Shown piece by piece: positions 54,948-64,000 of a stretch of DNA of 64,000 nucleotides. Origin of the DNA: Rhodobacterales bacterium. GTDB lineage: Bacteria; Pseudomonadota; Alphaproteobacteria; Rhodobacterales; Rhodobacteraceae. The DNA lies in NCBI GenBank assembly GCA_002747325.1, contig PDOZ01000034.1, positions 1-64,000 of the forward strand. Reading direction: 5' to 3'. The translations under genes and the position numbers were made by a program. The notes under the pieces are model-generated. The model did not search any database. It had not been told where the DNA came from and was given only the letters and a program-made list of their open reading frames with translations. Each line of letters opens with the position of its first letter. Positions within the stretch are counted from its first letter, which is position 1.

Positions 54948-56462
54948 ATGCTTGACCATCTGGCGTTTGAGACCCCGAAAGCAACCCGCATTGCCGGGGC
55001 GAAAGAAGACTGGGAGCTGGTGATCGGCATGGAGGTCCATGCGCAGGTCTCCTCGAAAGCGAAACTGTTCTCCGGCGCCTCGACCAAGTTTGGCAACGAG
55101 CCGAACTCGAACGTGGCCTTCGTGGACGCCGCCATGCCGGGCATGTTGCCGGTCATCAACGAATTTTGCGTCGAACAGGCGGTGCGCACCGGGCTGGGCC
55201 TGAAGGCGGAAATCAACCTGATGAGCGCCTTTGACCGGAAGAATTATTTCTACCCCGACCTGCCGCAGGGCTATCAGATCAGCCAGCTTTATCACCCGAT
55301 CGTCGGCGAAGGAGAAGTGATCGTCGATATGGGGCCGGGGGTGGCGCGCATGGTGCGCATCGAGCGCATTCACCTCGAACAGGACGCCGGCAAGTCGATC
55401 CACGACATGGACCCGAATATGTCCTTCGTCGATCTCAACCGCACCGGGGTTGCGCTGATGGAAATCGTGTCGCGCCCCGACATTCGCGGGCCGGAGGAGG
55501 CCGCCGCCTATGTCTCGAAACTGCGCCAGATCCTGCGCTATCTCGGCACCTGCGATGGCAACATGCAAAACGGCAACCTGCGCGCCGATGTGAACGTTTC
55601 CGTCTGCCGCCCCGGCGATTATGAGCGCTATCAGGAAACGCAGGATTTCTCCCATCTCGGCACCCGCTGCGAGATCAAGAACATGAACTCCCTGCGCTTC
55701 ATTCAGGCGGCGATCAATGTCGAGGCCCGCCGCCAGATCGCCATTCTCGAAGATGGCGGCACGGTGGATCAGGAAACCCGGCTCTATGACCCGGACAAGA
55801 ACGAAACCCGCTCCATGCGCTCCAAGGAAGAGGCGCATGATTACCGCTATTTCCCCTGCCCGGACCTGTTGCCGCTGGAGATCGAGCAGGACTGGGTCGA
55901 CGACATCGCCGCCCGCCTGCCGGAACTGCCGGACGCGAAAAAGGCCCGTTTTGTCAAAGACTTCGGCCTGTCGGAATACGATGCGGGCGTGTTGACCGCA
56001 GATGTGGAACCGGCGGCGTTTTTTGAGGCGGTCGCCGAGGGGCGCGACGGCAAGCTCGCGGCCAACTGGGTGATTAACGAGTTGTTTGGCCGGCTGAAAA
56101 AGGACGATTGCGAGATCGGTGACAGCCCGGTCAGCCCGGCGCAGCTCGGCGGCATCATCGAACTGATCGCCAAGGGCGACATTTCCGGCAAGATCGCCAA
56201 GGAATTGTTCGAGATCGTCTATACCGAGGGCGGCGACCCGGCCGAGATCGTCGAAGCGCGCGGCATGAAGCAGGTCACCGATACCGGCGCCATCGAAGCG
56301 GCGGTGAAACAGGTGATCGCGGACAACCCGGCGCAAGTCGAGAAGGCCAAGGTAAACCCGAAACTGGCAGGCTGGTTCGTCGGTCAGGTGATGAAAGCCA
56401 CCGGCGGCAAGGCCAACCCGAAAGCGGTCAACGAGATCGTGGCGAAGGAATTGGGGATGTGA
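54948..56462 (+). CDS. gatB: Aspartyl/glutamyl-tRNA amidotransferase subunit GatB
   Basis: GatB (504 aa) binds misacylated Glu-tRNA(Gln) or Asp-tRNA(Asn) and amidates it with ammonia from Gat[81 protein letters not shown] and [15 protein letters not shown] are near-invariant blocks. The C-terminal YqeY-like helical domain ends [11 protein letters not shown]. Its stop overlaps the next start (GTGA), so the following small gene is translationally coupled. Confidence 0.97.
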   Translation: MLDHLAFETPKATRIAGAKEDWELVIGMEVHAQVSSKAKLFSGASTKFGNEPNSNVAFVDAAMPGMLPVINEFCVEQAVRTGLGLKAEINLMSAFDRKNYFYPDLPQGYQISQLYHPIVGEGEVIVDMGPGVARMVRIERIHLEQDAGKSIHDMDPNMSFVDLNRTGVALMEIVSRPDIRGPEEAAAYVSKLRQILRYLGTCDGNMQNGNLRADVNVSVCRPGDYERYQETQDFSHLGTRCEIKNMNSLRFIQAAINVEARRQIAILEDGGTVDQETRLYDPDKNETRSMRSKEEAHDYRYFPCPDLLPLEIEQDWVDDIAARLPELPDAKKARFVKDFGLSEYDAGVLTADVEPAAFFEAVAEGRDGKLAANWVINELFGRLKKDDCEIGDSPVSPAQLGGIIELIAKGDISGKIAKELFEIVYTEGGDPAEIVEARGMKQVTDTGAIEAAVKQVIADNPAQVEKAKVNPKLAGWFVGQVMKATGGKANPKAVNEIVAKELGM

Positions 56463-56869
56463 CCGCTGCGGTGAAAGCGTCCCGGAACCTTATGCGGCGG
56501 GCAGGCGCGTTTGCCCTGCCGCTGGTTCTGTCGCTTTCACTGGTTCTGGCCGCCGTCGCGCATCAACAGATCTACCCCCAAAAACTCCCGCAATGGATGC
56601 AGGAACTTGGCCTGACCTGGGCAGATATTTGCGGCATGGCGGGGGTGCCGCAGACGCCCGATGACGACACGAAATCACCGGGCTCTGCCCCCTGCACCCT
56701 CTGTAGCATCATATCCGGCGCCATCGCGGTGGCCCTTGTGCTGGCGGCAATGCTTGTCCGGCGGCCGGTTGCCGTTCTAACCCCGAACAGGCGCGAAAAT
56801 CTGTCGCCCCGAACCGCATTCGCCCGTCACGCCCCGATCCGCGCCCCTCCTGTGTTGCGGTTTTCCTGA
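56459..56869 (+). CDS. DUF2946-like small exported/membrane protein
   Basis: A 136-aa product read from GTG at 56459, coupled to gatB by a 4-nt overlap. It has an N-terminal hydrophobic segment (about residues 16-34, signal or anchor), a Cys in WADICGMAG, the motif APCTLCSI, and a second hydrophobic segment (about residues 84-100). This layout is that of DUF2946 proteins, which often neighbour copper genes. The next gene, encoding a YcnI-like protein, supports a copper link. Assignment is by layout only. Confidence 0.6.
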   Translation: MTAAVKASRNLMRRAGAFALPLVLSLSLVLAAVAHQQIYPQKLPQWMQELGLTWADICGMAGVPQTPDDDTKSPGSAPCTLCSIISGAIAVALVLAAMLVRRPVAVLTPNRRENLSPRTAFARHAPIRAPPVLRFS

Positions 56870-56931
56870 ACCTTTAACCAAAAACACAACAAATCCGGTG
56901 CCGTGAACCCCACGCCCGGAAGGAGAATGAT

Positions 56932-57456
56932 ATGAAACACACATTAATGACCGCCGCCCTTTCGCTTGCTCTAAGTGCGGGCGTGGCTCAGGCACATGCC
57001 ACACTTGAAACGCCCGAAGCGCCCGTGGAAAGCAACTATAAAGCCGTCATGCGCATCGGCCACGGTTGCTCGGGCGAGGCCACGCTGCGGCTGCGGATCA
57101 CCATCCCCGAGGGGGTCATCAACGCCAAACCCATGCCCAAGGCGGGTTGGAAGCTTGAAACCGTCACCGGCCCCTATGCCCGGACCTATGAGTATCACGG
57201 GCCGCGTTCGGAAGGGGTGAAGGAGATCATCTGGACCGGAAAACTGGAAAATGAGCATTACGACGAGTTCATCTTCCGCGCCCGCATCACCGATGCGTTT
57301 GAACCGGGGCAGATCATCTATTTCCCCACGGTGCAGGAATGCGCCACCGGAGAGAATGCCTGGACCGAAATCCCCGCCGAGGGGCAAACGCGCAGAGACC
57401 TGAAACGTCCCGCGCCGGGCCTGACGGTTCTGGGTAAAGCAGAGCATAGTCACTAA
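56932..57456 (+). CDS. YcnI-family (DUF1775) copper-binding exported protein
   Basis: A 174-aa protein with a signal peptide cleaved after QAHA or just before HATLETPEAP. The mature N-terminal His is the known copper ligand (mono-histidine brace) of YcnI. The beta-sandwich shows YKAVMRIGHGCSGEATLRLRITIPEG, PYARTYEYHG, GVKEIIWTGKL and the Trp in GENAWTEIP. YcnI-type proteins act in copper handling in the periplasm. A strong bidirectional terminator follows. Confidence 0.88.
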   Translation: MKHTLMTAALSLALSAGVAQAHATLETPEAPVESNYKAVMRIGHGCSGEATLRLRITIPEGVINAKPMPKAGWKLETVTGPYARTYEYHGPRSEGVKEIIWTGKLENEHYDEFIFRARITDAFEPGQIIYFPTVQECATGENAWTEIPAEGQTRRDLKRPAPGLTVLGKAEHSH

Positions 57457-57477
57457 ACGGCCCTGAAAACAGCAAAT

Positions 57478-57508
57478 TCAGGGACCCGGAGCCGGGTCCC
57501 TGATCTTT
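57478..57508 (+). terminator. Terminator between YcnI and CDF genes
   Basis: A perfect 12-bp stem TCAGGGACCCGG / CCGGGTCCCTGA with an AG loop, followed by TCTTTT. Between convergent genes; likely used by ycnI. Confidence 0.88.
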
Positions 57509-57533
57509 TCCAGGAAGAAATGAAATGCCCCCC

Positions 57534-58163
57534 TCACGCCGCGCCGCAGCGCGCCTCTTCCCGCACTTCCGCGCGCGCCTGCCGGAAAATTTGCCAGGCC
57601 GAGGACAGGAACAGCGCGGCCATGAACCCCGCGACGATCAGGTCCGGCCAGGCGCTCCGGGTCCAGTAGACCAGCGCCGCCGCCCCCATGACCGCCACAT
57701 TGCCCACCGCATCGTTGCGCGAACAGAGCCAGACCGAGCGCACATTGGCGTCGCCGTCCTTGTAGCGCAGCAATAGCGCCACCGAGGTCAGGTTCGCCGC
57801 CAGCGCCAGAAAGCCGATGCCGCCCATGATCTGCGCTTCCGGCACCCCGAGGACAAAGACCTGCCACAGCGTCGATCCGGCGACCCACAGCCCCATGCCA
57901 AGCAGCGACAGCCCCTTCAGCACCGCCGCCGCCGAGCGCAGGCGAAGGCTCATGCCAATCACCGCCAGCGACAGGCCATAGGTCACCGCGTCGCCGAAAA
58001 AGTCCAGCGCGTCCGCCTGCAAGGCTTGCGACCCGGCCAGATGCCCGGCGGTCATCTCCACCACGAACATCGCGGCATTGATCGCAATCACCGCCCAGAT
58101 CCGGCGCTTGTAATCCGCCGACATCCCGTCGAATTTCGCACCATTATCACAACACGCGCCCAT
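57534..58163 (-). CDS. Cation diffusion facilitator-family metal transporter
   Basis: A 209-aa CDF protein with six membrane segments. It begins MGACCDNGAKF, a Cys-rich N-terminus that may bind metal. Helix 2 has QADALDFFGDAVTYG and helix 5 has CSRNDAVGNVAVMGAA. The usual His of the HxxxD pair is replaced by Asp/Asn, so the metal may not be zinc. The short C-terminus lacks most of the cytoplasmic domain. The start at 58163 is supported by GGAGG upstream and by a MerR-type promoter whose predicted transcript starts near 58197, leaving an upstream ATG (58190) too close. Confidence 0.85.
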   Translation of the reverse strand: MGACCDNGAKFDGMSADYKRRIWAVIAINAAMFVVEMTAGHLAGSQALQADALDFFGDAVTYGLSLAVIGMSLRLRSAAAVLKGLSLLGMGLWVAGSTLWQVFVLGVPEAQIMGGIGFLALAANLTSVALLLRYKDGDANVRSVWLCSRNDAVGNVAVMGAAALVYWTRSAWPDLIVAGFMAALFLSSAWQIFRQARAEVREEARCGAA

Positions 58164-58203
58164 ACCGGCCTCCAGAATCACCCATTTCATTCATTTTGAC
58201 TGA

Positions 58204-58234
58204 CTTTAATTGCTCTAGCGGCTAGAGCTTCAAG
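58204..58234 (-). promoter_or_regulatory. MerR-type promoter/operator of the CDF gene
   Basis: On the minus strand TTGAAG (58234-58229) and TAAAGT (58209-58204) are separated by 19 bp, the unusually long spacer typical of MerR-family promoters. The spacer contains a perfect dyad GCTCTAGC-C-GCTAGAGC (58213-58229), the form of CadR/ZntR/PbrR-like sites. No merR gene is present nearby in the window. Confidence 0.75.
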
Positions 58235-58287
58235 CCCGAATACGCGCCCCCTTGCCTTGCCCGCCATTCCCTGCCAAACCCCCGCCC

Positions 58288-58701
58288 ATGACCGCAATCA
58301 AAGTGATCCATATCCTCTGCGTCATGGGCTGGATGACCTCGATTTTTGCCGTGCCCCGCGCGCTGATCTACTGGAAGCGCGAATATGCGCGGATCGGGGA
58401 ATTTGGCCCGACCGGCGACTTGGCCTTCCGGCTCTACCGTTTCTCGGCCGGGCTGGCCGTTATCGGCGTTGTGACCGGCATCTGGATGGCCCATGCCTAT
58501 TGGGACATGGCCGTCTGGACCTGGGCCAAGCTCGCGCTGGTCGCGGTGTTGACCGGCTATTACATCGTGCTGGGCTTCATGGTCCGGCGCGCCAAACAGG
58601 GCATTTTCCGCGAAAGCGACACCTATCTGCGCGTCTTCAACGAAAGCTCCATTCTGATCGTCATCGCCATCCTCTGGGTGGTGGTAGCCAAGCCGTTCTG
58701 A
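58288..58701 (+). CDS. CopD/HemJ-like four-helix membrane protein
   Basis: A 137-aa membrane protein. MTAIKVIHILCVMGWMTSIFAVPRALIYWK resembles the first helices of HemJ (protoporphyrinogen oxidase) and CopD-type proteins, with a His in the first helix that is the heme ligand in HemJ. Four helices are predicted by eye. The downstream Lys of the HemJ pattern is in TWAKLALVAVLTGYY. It is too diverged to assign HemJ. Its stop overlaps the thioesterase start (TGATG). Confidence 0.65.
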   Translation: MTAIKVIHILCVMGWMTSIFAVPRALIYWKREYARIGEFGPTGDLAFRLYRFSAGLAVIGVVTGIWMAHAYWDMAVWTWAKLALVAVLTGYYIVLGFMVRRAKQGIFRESDTYLRVFNESSILIVIAILWVVVAKPF

Positions 58702-59177
58702 TGGGCGCGCATCTCTCCCCCGTCTACGAGGTCGTGCCCGAGTGGCTCGACTATAACGGGCATATGAACATGGCCTATTATTCGGTGCTGTTCGACCGCG
58801 CGTCCGATGCGTTTTACCCGGAAATCGGCGTTGGGGCGGAATATGCCAAAACCCGCCGCCTCAGCACCTTCACCGCGGATTTTCACATCTCTTATGTGCG
58901 CGAGTTGAAGCTGGGGGACCGGGTGCGGGTGAAGAGCTGGATTCTGGGCCATGATGCCAAGCGTCTGCACTCCTATCAGGAGGCGTGGCACGAGGAGGGC
59001 TGGCTGGCGGCGAGCGCGGAAGCGATGACGCTGCATGTGGACCTTACGGGGCCGAAAGTGGCGCCGTGGCCCGAGGATGTAGCGGCAAAACTCGCCGCTT
59101 TCGCCGCCAGACACGCGCCGGAGGGCACACCTGCGCGGGCGGGACGAAAACTGGCCCTGCCGAAGCGAATCGGCTAG
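58701..59177 (+). CDS. Hotdog-fold acyl-CoA thioesterase, betainyl-CoA-thioesterase-like
   Basis: A 158-aa hotdog-fold protein. VPEWLDYNGHMNMAYYSVLFDRASDAFYPEIGVG is the active-site region; YNGHM is the variant seen in the thioesterase domain of carnitine dehydrogenases and related betainyl-CoA enzymes. FHISYVRELKLGDRVRVKSWILGHDAKRLHSYQEA is the second strand pair. The substrate is not certain. It is coupled to the CopD/HemJ-like gene by a one-base overlap. Confidence 0.78.
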   Translation: MGAHLSPVYEVVPEWLDYNGHMNMAYYSVLFDRASDAFYPEIGVGAEYAKTRRLSTFTADFHISYVRELKLGDRVRVKSWILGHDAKRLHSYQEAWHEEGWLAASAEAMTLHVDLTGPKVAPWPEDVAAKLAAFAARHAPEGTPARAGRKLALPKRIG

Positions 59178-59200
59178 GGTTCGCCCGGAAGGGTAGACAC

Positions 59201-59638
59201 ATGCCATTTGAATATATCGCCAAACCGGCCCCGACCAAGGGCACCAAAGCGCGTGGGGTGCGCAGCAGCGCCGACCGGCTGGCGCTTTCCGTGACCAATG
59301 CGATCAACGAAATGGCGGCGCAGGGCTGGCAGTATCTGCGGGTCGATACGCTGCCGGTCGAAGAGCGTTCCGGCCTGACCGGCAAGGTAACAACCTACCA
59401 GAACCTGTTGATTTTCCAGCGGGAAATCGAGGTTGAAGTGGAGGAAGAGGCGCCGTTGGGCCTTGAAGACACGCGCGACGACGAAGAGGACGCGCGGTTT
59501 GAGGATGCGGAGGACGCGGAGGATAACGGGGACGAGGACGGGGACGAAAAAACCGTCGCGCTTGAAGCGCTCGCCGAACTGCGCGTCACGCCCAAAATGG
59601 CCATGCCAAAACTCCCCGGCGCCGTGCGCGAGGATTAG
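59201..59638 (+). CDS. DUF4177-type protein with acidic linker
   Basis: A 145-aa cytoplasmic protein. The N-terminal part (FEYIAKPAPTKGTKARGV...INEMAAQGWQYLRVDTLPVEERSGLTGKVTTYQNLLIFQRE) has the NEMAAQGWQ-type pattern of DUF4177. It is followed by a very acidic stretch (residues about 78-115, mostly Asp and Glu). Its stop overlaps the convergent bolA stop by 4 bp. Function unknown. Confidence 0.75.
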   Translation: MPFEYIAKPAPTKGTKARGVRSSADRLALSVTNAINEMAAQGWQYLRVDTLPVEERSGLTGKVTTYQNLLIFQREIEVEVEEEAPLGLEDTRDDEEDARFEDAEDAEDNGDEDGDEKTVALEALAELRVTPKMAMPKLPGAVRED

Positions 59639-59892
59639 GCCGAAACCTCCAGCGCCAGCGCGTGAATGCGCCCCACAAGCTCCGGACCCAGCGCCTTATG
59701 CACCGCCCGGTGCTGCGCCACCCGGCTCATCCCGGCGAAAGCCTCCGCCGCAATCGACACCGCAAAATGGCTCTCGCCTGACCCGTCATGCCCCGCATGG
59801 CCCGCGTGCTGGTCGCTCTGATTGATCACCTCCAGCGCGCGTGGCGCAAAAGCCGCCTCCAGCGCCGCCCGGATTTCCGCTTCTACCGACAT
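59635..59892 (-). CDS. bolA: BolA-family protein
   Basis: An 85-aa BolA protein; partners of monothiol glutaredoxins in iron-sulfur and iron handling. ALEVINQSDQHAGHAGHDGSGESHFAVSIAAEAFAGMSRVAQHRAVHKALGPEL covers the class II KH-like fold, with the HAGH metal-binding loop and the conserved His in HRAVHKAL. The length is typical. It is divergent from the J-domain gene. Confidence 0.92.
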   Translation of the reverse strand: MSVEAEIRAALEAAFAPRALEVINQSDQHAGHAGHDGSGESHFAVSIAAEAFAGMSRVAQHRAVHKALGPELVGRIHALALEVSA

Positions 59893-59974
59893 TTTTTCAT
59901 TCGCCCCCTTCTATCCCGCGCCAGATGGATTACACTGCCCTACCCGAGTCGAACAGGTGAAAAACAGGTGCAGC

Positions 59975-60601
59975 ATGGATAAGACCGATCCCTTTGGTTT
60001 CGATATTTCTGTCTCCAGCGCGAAGAAGAAACAAACGCGCGGGCGCAGAGGCATGTCCGGCGCGTTTGAAACCTCAAAGCGCAAATGCGAGCATCCCGGC
60101 TGCGAAGAGGCCGGGCAATACCGCGCACCGCGCTCCCCCGATCACCTCGACGAGTTCAAATGGTTCTGCAAGGAACATGTGCGCGAATATAACCTGAAGT
60201 GGAATTTCTTCGACGGGGCGACCGAACAGGAAATCAACGAACAGGAGAACAAGGACCGGGTCTGGGAGCGTCAGACCAAACCCTTCGCCACCAAGGAAGA
60301 GCAACGCGCCTGGGCCCGCCTCGGAGTCGATGATCCGCATCAGGTGCTGGGCGCCAATGCGACGCAAAACCCCGGCCGCTCCATCACCGGCACCCGCCGC
60401 CTGCCGCCGACCGAACAGCGCGCGGTGGAGATTTTGGAAGCCAAGGATCACTGGACCAAAGCCGAAGTGCGCAAGGCCTACAAGAAGCTGATCAAGGTCC
60501 TGCACCCGGACATGAACGGAGGCGACCGCTCTCAGGAAGAGCAGCTGCAGGAGGTGGTCTGGGCCTGGGATCAGATCAAGGTAAGCCGGAATTTCAAGTA
60601 A
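59975..60601 (+). CDS. J-domain protein with N-terminal Cys/His zinc-like motif
   Basis: A 208-aa protein. A C-terminal J-domain (about residues 148-205) carries the HPD motif in [17 protein letters not shown], so it should stimulate a DnaK-type chaperone. The N-terminal part has [11 protein letters not shown] and later [17 protein letters not shown], a Cx4C...CxxH pattern that could bind zinc. This architecture beside bolA and cobS is common in alphaproteobacteria as far as I recall. The ATG at 59975 begins [10 protein letters not shown]. Confidence 0.88.
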   Translation: MDKTDPFGFDISVSSAKKKQTRGRRGMSGAFETSKRKCEHPGCEEAGQYRAPRSPDHLDEFKWFCKEHVREYNLKWNFFDGATEQEINEQENKDRVWERQTKPFATKEEQRAWARLGVDDPHQVLGANATQNPGRSITGTRRLPPTEQRAVEILEAKDHWTKAEVRKAYKKLIKVLHPDMNGGDRSQEEQLQEVVWAWDQIKVSRNFK

Positions 60602-60702
60602 TCCGCGCCTCCGGCCCGCTTCGGGAAAAAGACAAGTCCCCCTTGAACCGCCCCCGCAAATCAGGCACGACACAGGGGAAGAAAAAACGCGGCGAGGACA
60701 TC

Positions 60703-61671
60703 ATGGACAACGCAAAACCCACCGAAGAAATTTCCGTTCGCGAGGTCTTTGGCGTCGACACCGATATGGTGGTGAAAGGCTTCGCCGAGCGCACCGACCG
60801 CGTGCCGGAGATCGACCCGACCTACAAGTTCGACCCGGACACCACGCTGGCCATCCTCGCCGGCTTCGCCCATAACCGCCGCACCATGGTGCAGGGCTAT
60901 CACGGCACCGGCAAATCGACCCATATCGAACAGGTCGCCGCGCGGCTGAACTGGCAATGCGTGCGGGTCAATCTCGACAGCCACATCTCGCGCATCGACC
61001 TGATCGGCAAGGACGCGATCAAGCTCCGGGACGGCAAGCAGATCACGGAGTTTCAGGAAGGCATCCTGCCCTGGGCGCTGCGCAATCCGACCGCCATCGT
61101 GTTCGACGAATATGATGCGGGCCGGGCGGATGTGATGTTCGTCATTCAGCGGGTCTTGGAACATGACGGCAAGCTGACGCTCCTTGACCAGAACGAAGTC
61201 ATCGCCCCGCACCCGTCTTTCCGCCTGTTTGCCACCGCCAACACGGTGGGCCTCGGCGACACGACCGGGCTGTATCACGGCGTGCAGCAGATCAACCAGG
61301 CGCAGATGGACCGCTGGTCCCTCGTCACCACGCTCAATTACCTCAGCCACGACGCCGAAACCGCCATCGTGCTGGCCAAAACCCCGGTATTCAATACCGA
61401 CAAGGGCCGCAAACAGGTGGCGCAGATGGTGACGGTGGCCGACCTGACGCGCACCGCCTTCATGAACGGCGAATTGTCGACCGTGATGAGCCCGCGCACC
61501 GTGATCAACTGGGCGCAGAACGCGCTGATCTTCCGCGATGTGGGCTACGCCTTCCGCCTCTCCTTCCTCAACAAATGCGACGAGCTGGAGCGCCAGACCG
61601 TGGCCGAGTTCTACCAGCGCTGCTTCGACGAAGAGTTGCCGGAAAGCGCCGCCAGCATGAGCCTCGGGTAA
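60703..61671 (+). CDS. cobS: Cobaltochelatase subunit CobS
   Basis: CobS (322 aa) is the AAA+ ATPase of aerobic cobaltochelatase, which with CobT and CobN inserts cobalt into hydrogenobyrinate diamide. Walker A is [10 protein letters not shown] (near residue 66) and Walker B is [54 protein letters not shown] is a diagnostic stretch. The ATG at 60703 follows GCGAGGA; earlier residues are non-homologous. A small exported-protein gene separates it from cobT. Confidence 0.95.
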   Translation: MDNAKPTEEISVREVFGVDTDMVVKGFAERTDRVPEIDPTYKFDPDTTLAILAGFAHNRRTMVQGYHGTGKSTHIEQVAARLNWQCVRVNLDSHISRIDLIGKDAIKLRDGKQITEFQEGILPWALRNPTAIVFDEYDAGRADVMFVIQRVLEHDGKLTLLDQNEVIAPHPSFRLFATANTVGLGDTTGLYHGVQQINQAQMDRWSLVTTLNYLSHDAETAIVLAKTPVFNTDKGRKQVAQMVTVADLTRTAFMNGELSTVMSPRTVINWAQNALIFRDVGYAFRLSFLNKCDELERQTVAEFYQRCFDEELPESAASMSLG

Positions 61672-61675
61672 TGTC

Positions 61676-62095
61676 ATGATGAAACGCGCCGCTGCCCTTA
61701 CCCTTGCCGCTGCTGCCGCCGCCAGCCCCGCCGCCGCGCAGGACGAGAACCCGTTCGCACCGGGCGACCTGATTGTGCCGTTTCGACATATGGTCGGCGG
61801 GGATTTTGTCCGTGATGACAACGACAGAATCATCGGACGGGTCGGATTTGAAATCATCGACCAGCCCGGCGAAGGGTATGAAGGCACTTGTTGGCGGGTC
61901 ACTTCGGTTGGGAAAAACCAATTCGACGTAGAGCTGGTGTCAGGTATTTTCCGGCCGCATTGGGAAGACGGCGCAGAGTTCACCGAATGGACAGACAGCA
62001 TTATTACCTATCCCTTTGCTCCATACCCAATCGACCCAACCGACTATGAAAACGGCATTTTCTCGTCGTATCGCAAGGTCGAGAGCTGCCCGTAA
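61676..62095 (+). CDS. Small exported protein between cobS and cobT
   Basis: A 139-aa protein with a signal peptide (AAALTLAAAAAASPAAAQ) and a mature beta-rich part of about 115 residues (FRHMVGGDFVRDDNDRIIGRVGFEIID, CWRVTSVGKNQFDVELVSGIF) with two Cys. It starts 4 bp after cobS, so it is probably on the same transcript. No link to cobalamin synthesis is evident. No family is recognised. An ATG 3 bp downstream is equally possible. Confidence 0.65.
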   Translation: MMKRAAALTLAAAAAASPAAAQDENPFAPGDLIVPFRHMVGGDFVRDDNDRIIGRVGFEIIDQPGEGYEGTCWRVTSVGKNQFDVELVSGIFRPHWEDGAEFTEWTDSIITYPFAPYPIDPTDYENGIFSSYRKVESCP

Positions 62096-62249
62096 CCCCG
62101 CTGGGCCGACATAAGGCCCGGAGAAACAAGGAAACCGTCATGCGTGCATGGGCACAGTCTACAGGAAGCGGCGCGGGAAGAGGCACAGAGACTGCGCCGA
62201 TCCGCCGCCTGCCCTGCCCGGCGCGCCCCGTTCCGAAGGGGTTTTTGTG

Positions 62250-64000
62250 ATGACCAACCCGTCCGACAACCCCGCCGATCCGTTCAAAAAGGCGCTTTCG
62301 GAGGCGACAAAGACGCTGGCGGATGATGCCGAACTGTCCGTCACCTATACGGTCGACCCGTCCGGGATTTCCGGCGACACCATGCGCCTGCCGCAGGTTT
62401 CGCGCCGCCTGACCCGCGAGGAAGTGTTGCTGGCGCGCGGCACCGCCGATGCGCTGGCCATGCGGCGGCGCTTTCACGACGACGCGCTGCACGAACGCCT
62501 CTGTCCGCCCGGCGAAATGGCCCGCGCCATTTATGAAGCGATGGAAACCGCACGCTGCGAGGCGATGGGGGCGCGCGTCATGCCCGGCACCGCCTCCAAT
62601 ATCGACGTCAAGCTGGCCGATGACGCGACCCGGCGCGGCTGGCCCGATGCAAACAGCGCCGACGAAGTGCCCCTGCCGGAAGCCACCGGGCTGCTCGTGC
62701 GCACGCTGGCCACGGGCCGTGCCCTGCCTGCGCCCGCGGGCAAGGTGCTGGAGCTGTGGCGCGACTATATCGAGGGGCAGATCGGCGATCGGCTCGACGA
62801 TCTCGATGAGATGCTGGACGACCAGCGCGCCTTCGCCCGCCTCGCCCGCCAGATGATCGACGATCTGGGCTATGGCGATCAGTTGGGCGACGACCCGGAG
62901 GGTGGCGACGACGACGCGGAAGAAGACGCCGAGCCGCAGCAGGAGGAAGAGGAGCAGACGGACGCGCCCGATGAGGGATCGGACGCGGAAGAGGAGGACG
63001 CCGAGGTTGAGCGCGCGCCGGACGAGATGGACACCAGTTCCGAGGCGCAGGCCAGTCTGGATCAGGAGGCCAACGACGATCTGGGCGAGGAAGCCGCCGA
63101 CCCGAACGAGTTTTCCGAAGCCCCTGCCCCGGTCTCCGATGCGGACCCGAACTATACCGTCTACACCACGGAAAACGATGAAGAAATCCGCGCCGAAGAC
63201 CTCGCCGAACCGGCGGAACTCGAGCGCCTGCGCGCCTATCTGGACCAGCAACTCGAACCGCTGAAAGGCGCGGTATCGCGGCTGGCCAACAAGCTGCAAC
63301 GCCGCCTGCAAGCGCAGCAAAACCGCTCGTGGCTCTTTGATCTGGAAGAGGGCATTCTCGATGCCGGGCGGTTGGCGCGGGTGGTGGCCAACCCGACGAC
63401 GCCACTGTCGTTCAAACAGGAAAAAGACACCGAATTTCGCGACACGGTGGTGACGCTGCTTCTGGACAATTCCGGCTCCATGCGCGGGCGCCCAATCTCC
63501 ATCGCCGCCATCTGCGCCGACGTGTTGGCCCGCACGCTGGAACGCTGCGACGTCAAGGTTGAGGTGCTGGGCTTCACCACCAAAGCCTGGAAAGGCGGGC
63601 GGGCGCGGGAGGCGTGGCTGAATGACGGGCGTCCGCAGACGCCGGGACGGCTCAACGACCTGCGCCATATCATCTACAAATCCGCCGACGCCCCGATGCG
63701 CCGCACCCGCGCCAATCTCGGCCTGATGATGAAAGAGGGGCTGCTGAAGGAAAATATCGACGGTGAGGCGCTGGAATGGGCGCATCGCCGCCTGACCGCC
63801 CGCCCCGAAGCGCGCAAGATCCTCATGGTGATCTCGGACGGTGCGCCGGTGGATGACAGCACCCTGTCGGTCAACCCGGCGAATTTTCTGGAAAAACACC
63901 TGCGCGACGTGATCGAGATGGTGGAAAAACGCAAACAGGTCGAACTTCTGGCCATCGGCATCGGCCATGACGTGACCCGCTATTACGAGCGCGCCGTGAC
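62250..64000 (+). CDS. cobT: Cobaltochelatase subunit CobT (3' end outside window)
   Basis: CobT is the partner of CobS; its MIDAS domain contacts the chelatase complex. About 583 residues are visible. The N-terminal part starts [34 protein letters not shown] long acidic linker (about residues 210-300, rich in Asp/Glu) precedes the von Willebrand-type domain with the metal motif [18 protein letters not shown] (DxSxS). [15 protein letters not shown] follows. Start ATG at 62250 is preceded by AAGGGG. The end lies beyond the window. Confidence 0.95.
   Translation, partial: MTNPSDNPADPFKKALSEATKTLADDAELSVTYTVDPSGISGDTMRLPQVSRRLTREEVLLARGTADALAMRRRFHDDALHERLCPPGEMARAIYEAMETARCEAMGARVMPGTASNIDVKLADDATRRGWPDANSADEVPLPEATGLLVRTLATGRALPAPAGKVLELWRDYIEGQIGDRLDDLDEMLDDQRAFARLARQMIDDLGYGDQLGDDPEGGDDDAEEDAEPQQEEEEQTDAPDEGSDAEEEDAEVERAPDEMDTSSEAQASLDQEANDDLGEEAADPNEFSEAPAPVSDADPNYTVYTTENDEEIRAEDLAEPAELERLRAYLDQQLEPLKGAVSRLANKLQRRLQAQQNRSWLFDLEEGILDAGRLARVVANPTTPLSFKQEKDTEFRDTVVTLLLDNSGSMRGRPISIAAICADVLARTLERCDVKVEVLGFTTKAWKGGRAREAWLNDGRPQTPGRLNDLRHIIYKSADAPMRRTRANLGLMMKEGLLKENIDGEALEWAHRRLTARPEARKILMVISDGAPVDDSTLSVNPANFLEKHLRDVIEMVEKRKQVELLAIGIGHDVTRYYERAV

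Noticed and set aside
54486..56336. 616-residue minus-strand frame
   Set aside because: Antisense to gatB; only its last third overlaps the real transglycosylase-like gene, in another frame.

Overview
The window reads as chromosomal DNA of a GC-rich alphaproteobacterium, most likely a Rhodobacterales (roseobacter-type) member. This is judged from gene order and protein style: aroB-aroK followed by xerD, a fused PntA plus PntB transhydrogenase, BolA / J-domain protein / CobS / CobT of the aerobic cobalamin pathway, TRAP transporters, an RTX-Hint protein and a MoaA typical of that order. No rRNA, tRNA, CRISPR array or prophage was recognised.

Layout. 1-4.5 kb: the 3' end of an IS630-type transposase abutting the 3' end of aroB, then aroK, two uncharacterised genes and xerD. 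4.5-7.6 kb: a scarred region with two fragments of a type I secretion operon, a Na+/H+ antiporter, a broken DUF1697 gene, a 37-bp direct repeat at each end, and two copies of a 111-bp miniature element. 7.6-17.9 kb: mostly membrane and envelope genes (APC permease, MscS, lipoprotein, cardiolipin synthase, AI-2E-type, MarC), a nitronate monooxygenase, an exported hydrolase and a TetR regulator. 18-26.7 kb: a divergent catabolic locus (aldehyde dehydrogenase, LysR, aspartate dehydrogenase / DapA-family lyase, DMT exporter, 3-hydroxyanthranilate dioxygenase, TRAP transporter). 26.9-30.2 kb: a membrane protein, short-repeat arrays, a Sel1-repeat protein and an alanine-rich LEA-like repeat protein. 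30.4-42.7 kb: housekeeping and metabolic genes (infC, methyltransferase, YeeE pair, glycosyltransferase, glmU-glmS, AlkD-like, moaA, argE-like, RluE-like). 42.7-44.6 kb: an accessory island with an ornithine cyclodeaminase gene split by a miniature element and a FosX-type gene set between repeat arrays. 44.6-64 kb: pntAB, an RTX-Hint protein, a glutamine amidotransferase, pepN, a lytic transglycosylase lipoprotein, gatB, a copper/metal-linked group (DUF2946-like, YcnI, CDF transporter, CopD/HemJ-like), a thioesterase, bolA, a J-protein, and cobS with cobT running off the right edge.

The strongest unusual signal is one family of 111-bp imperfectly palindromic elements (five copies). Their ends match the terminal sequence of the IS630 element at the left edge, so they look like IS630-derived MITEs. 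Two copies interrupt genes; in one case removing the element plus one TG dinucleotide restores the reading frame exactly. A second unusual signal is arrays of a GTTAACCTTAACG-like motif at three intergenic sites, two of them flanking fosX. Functional statements rest on reading translated motifs by eye; no database search was run.
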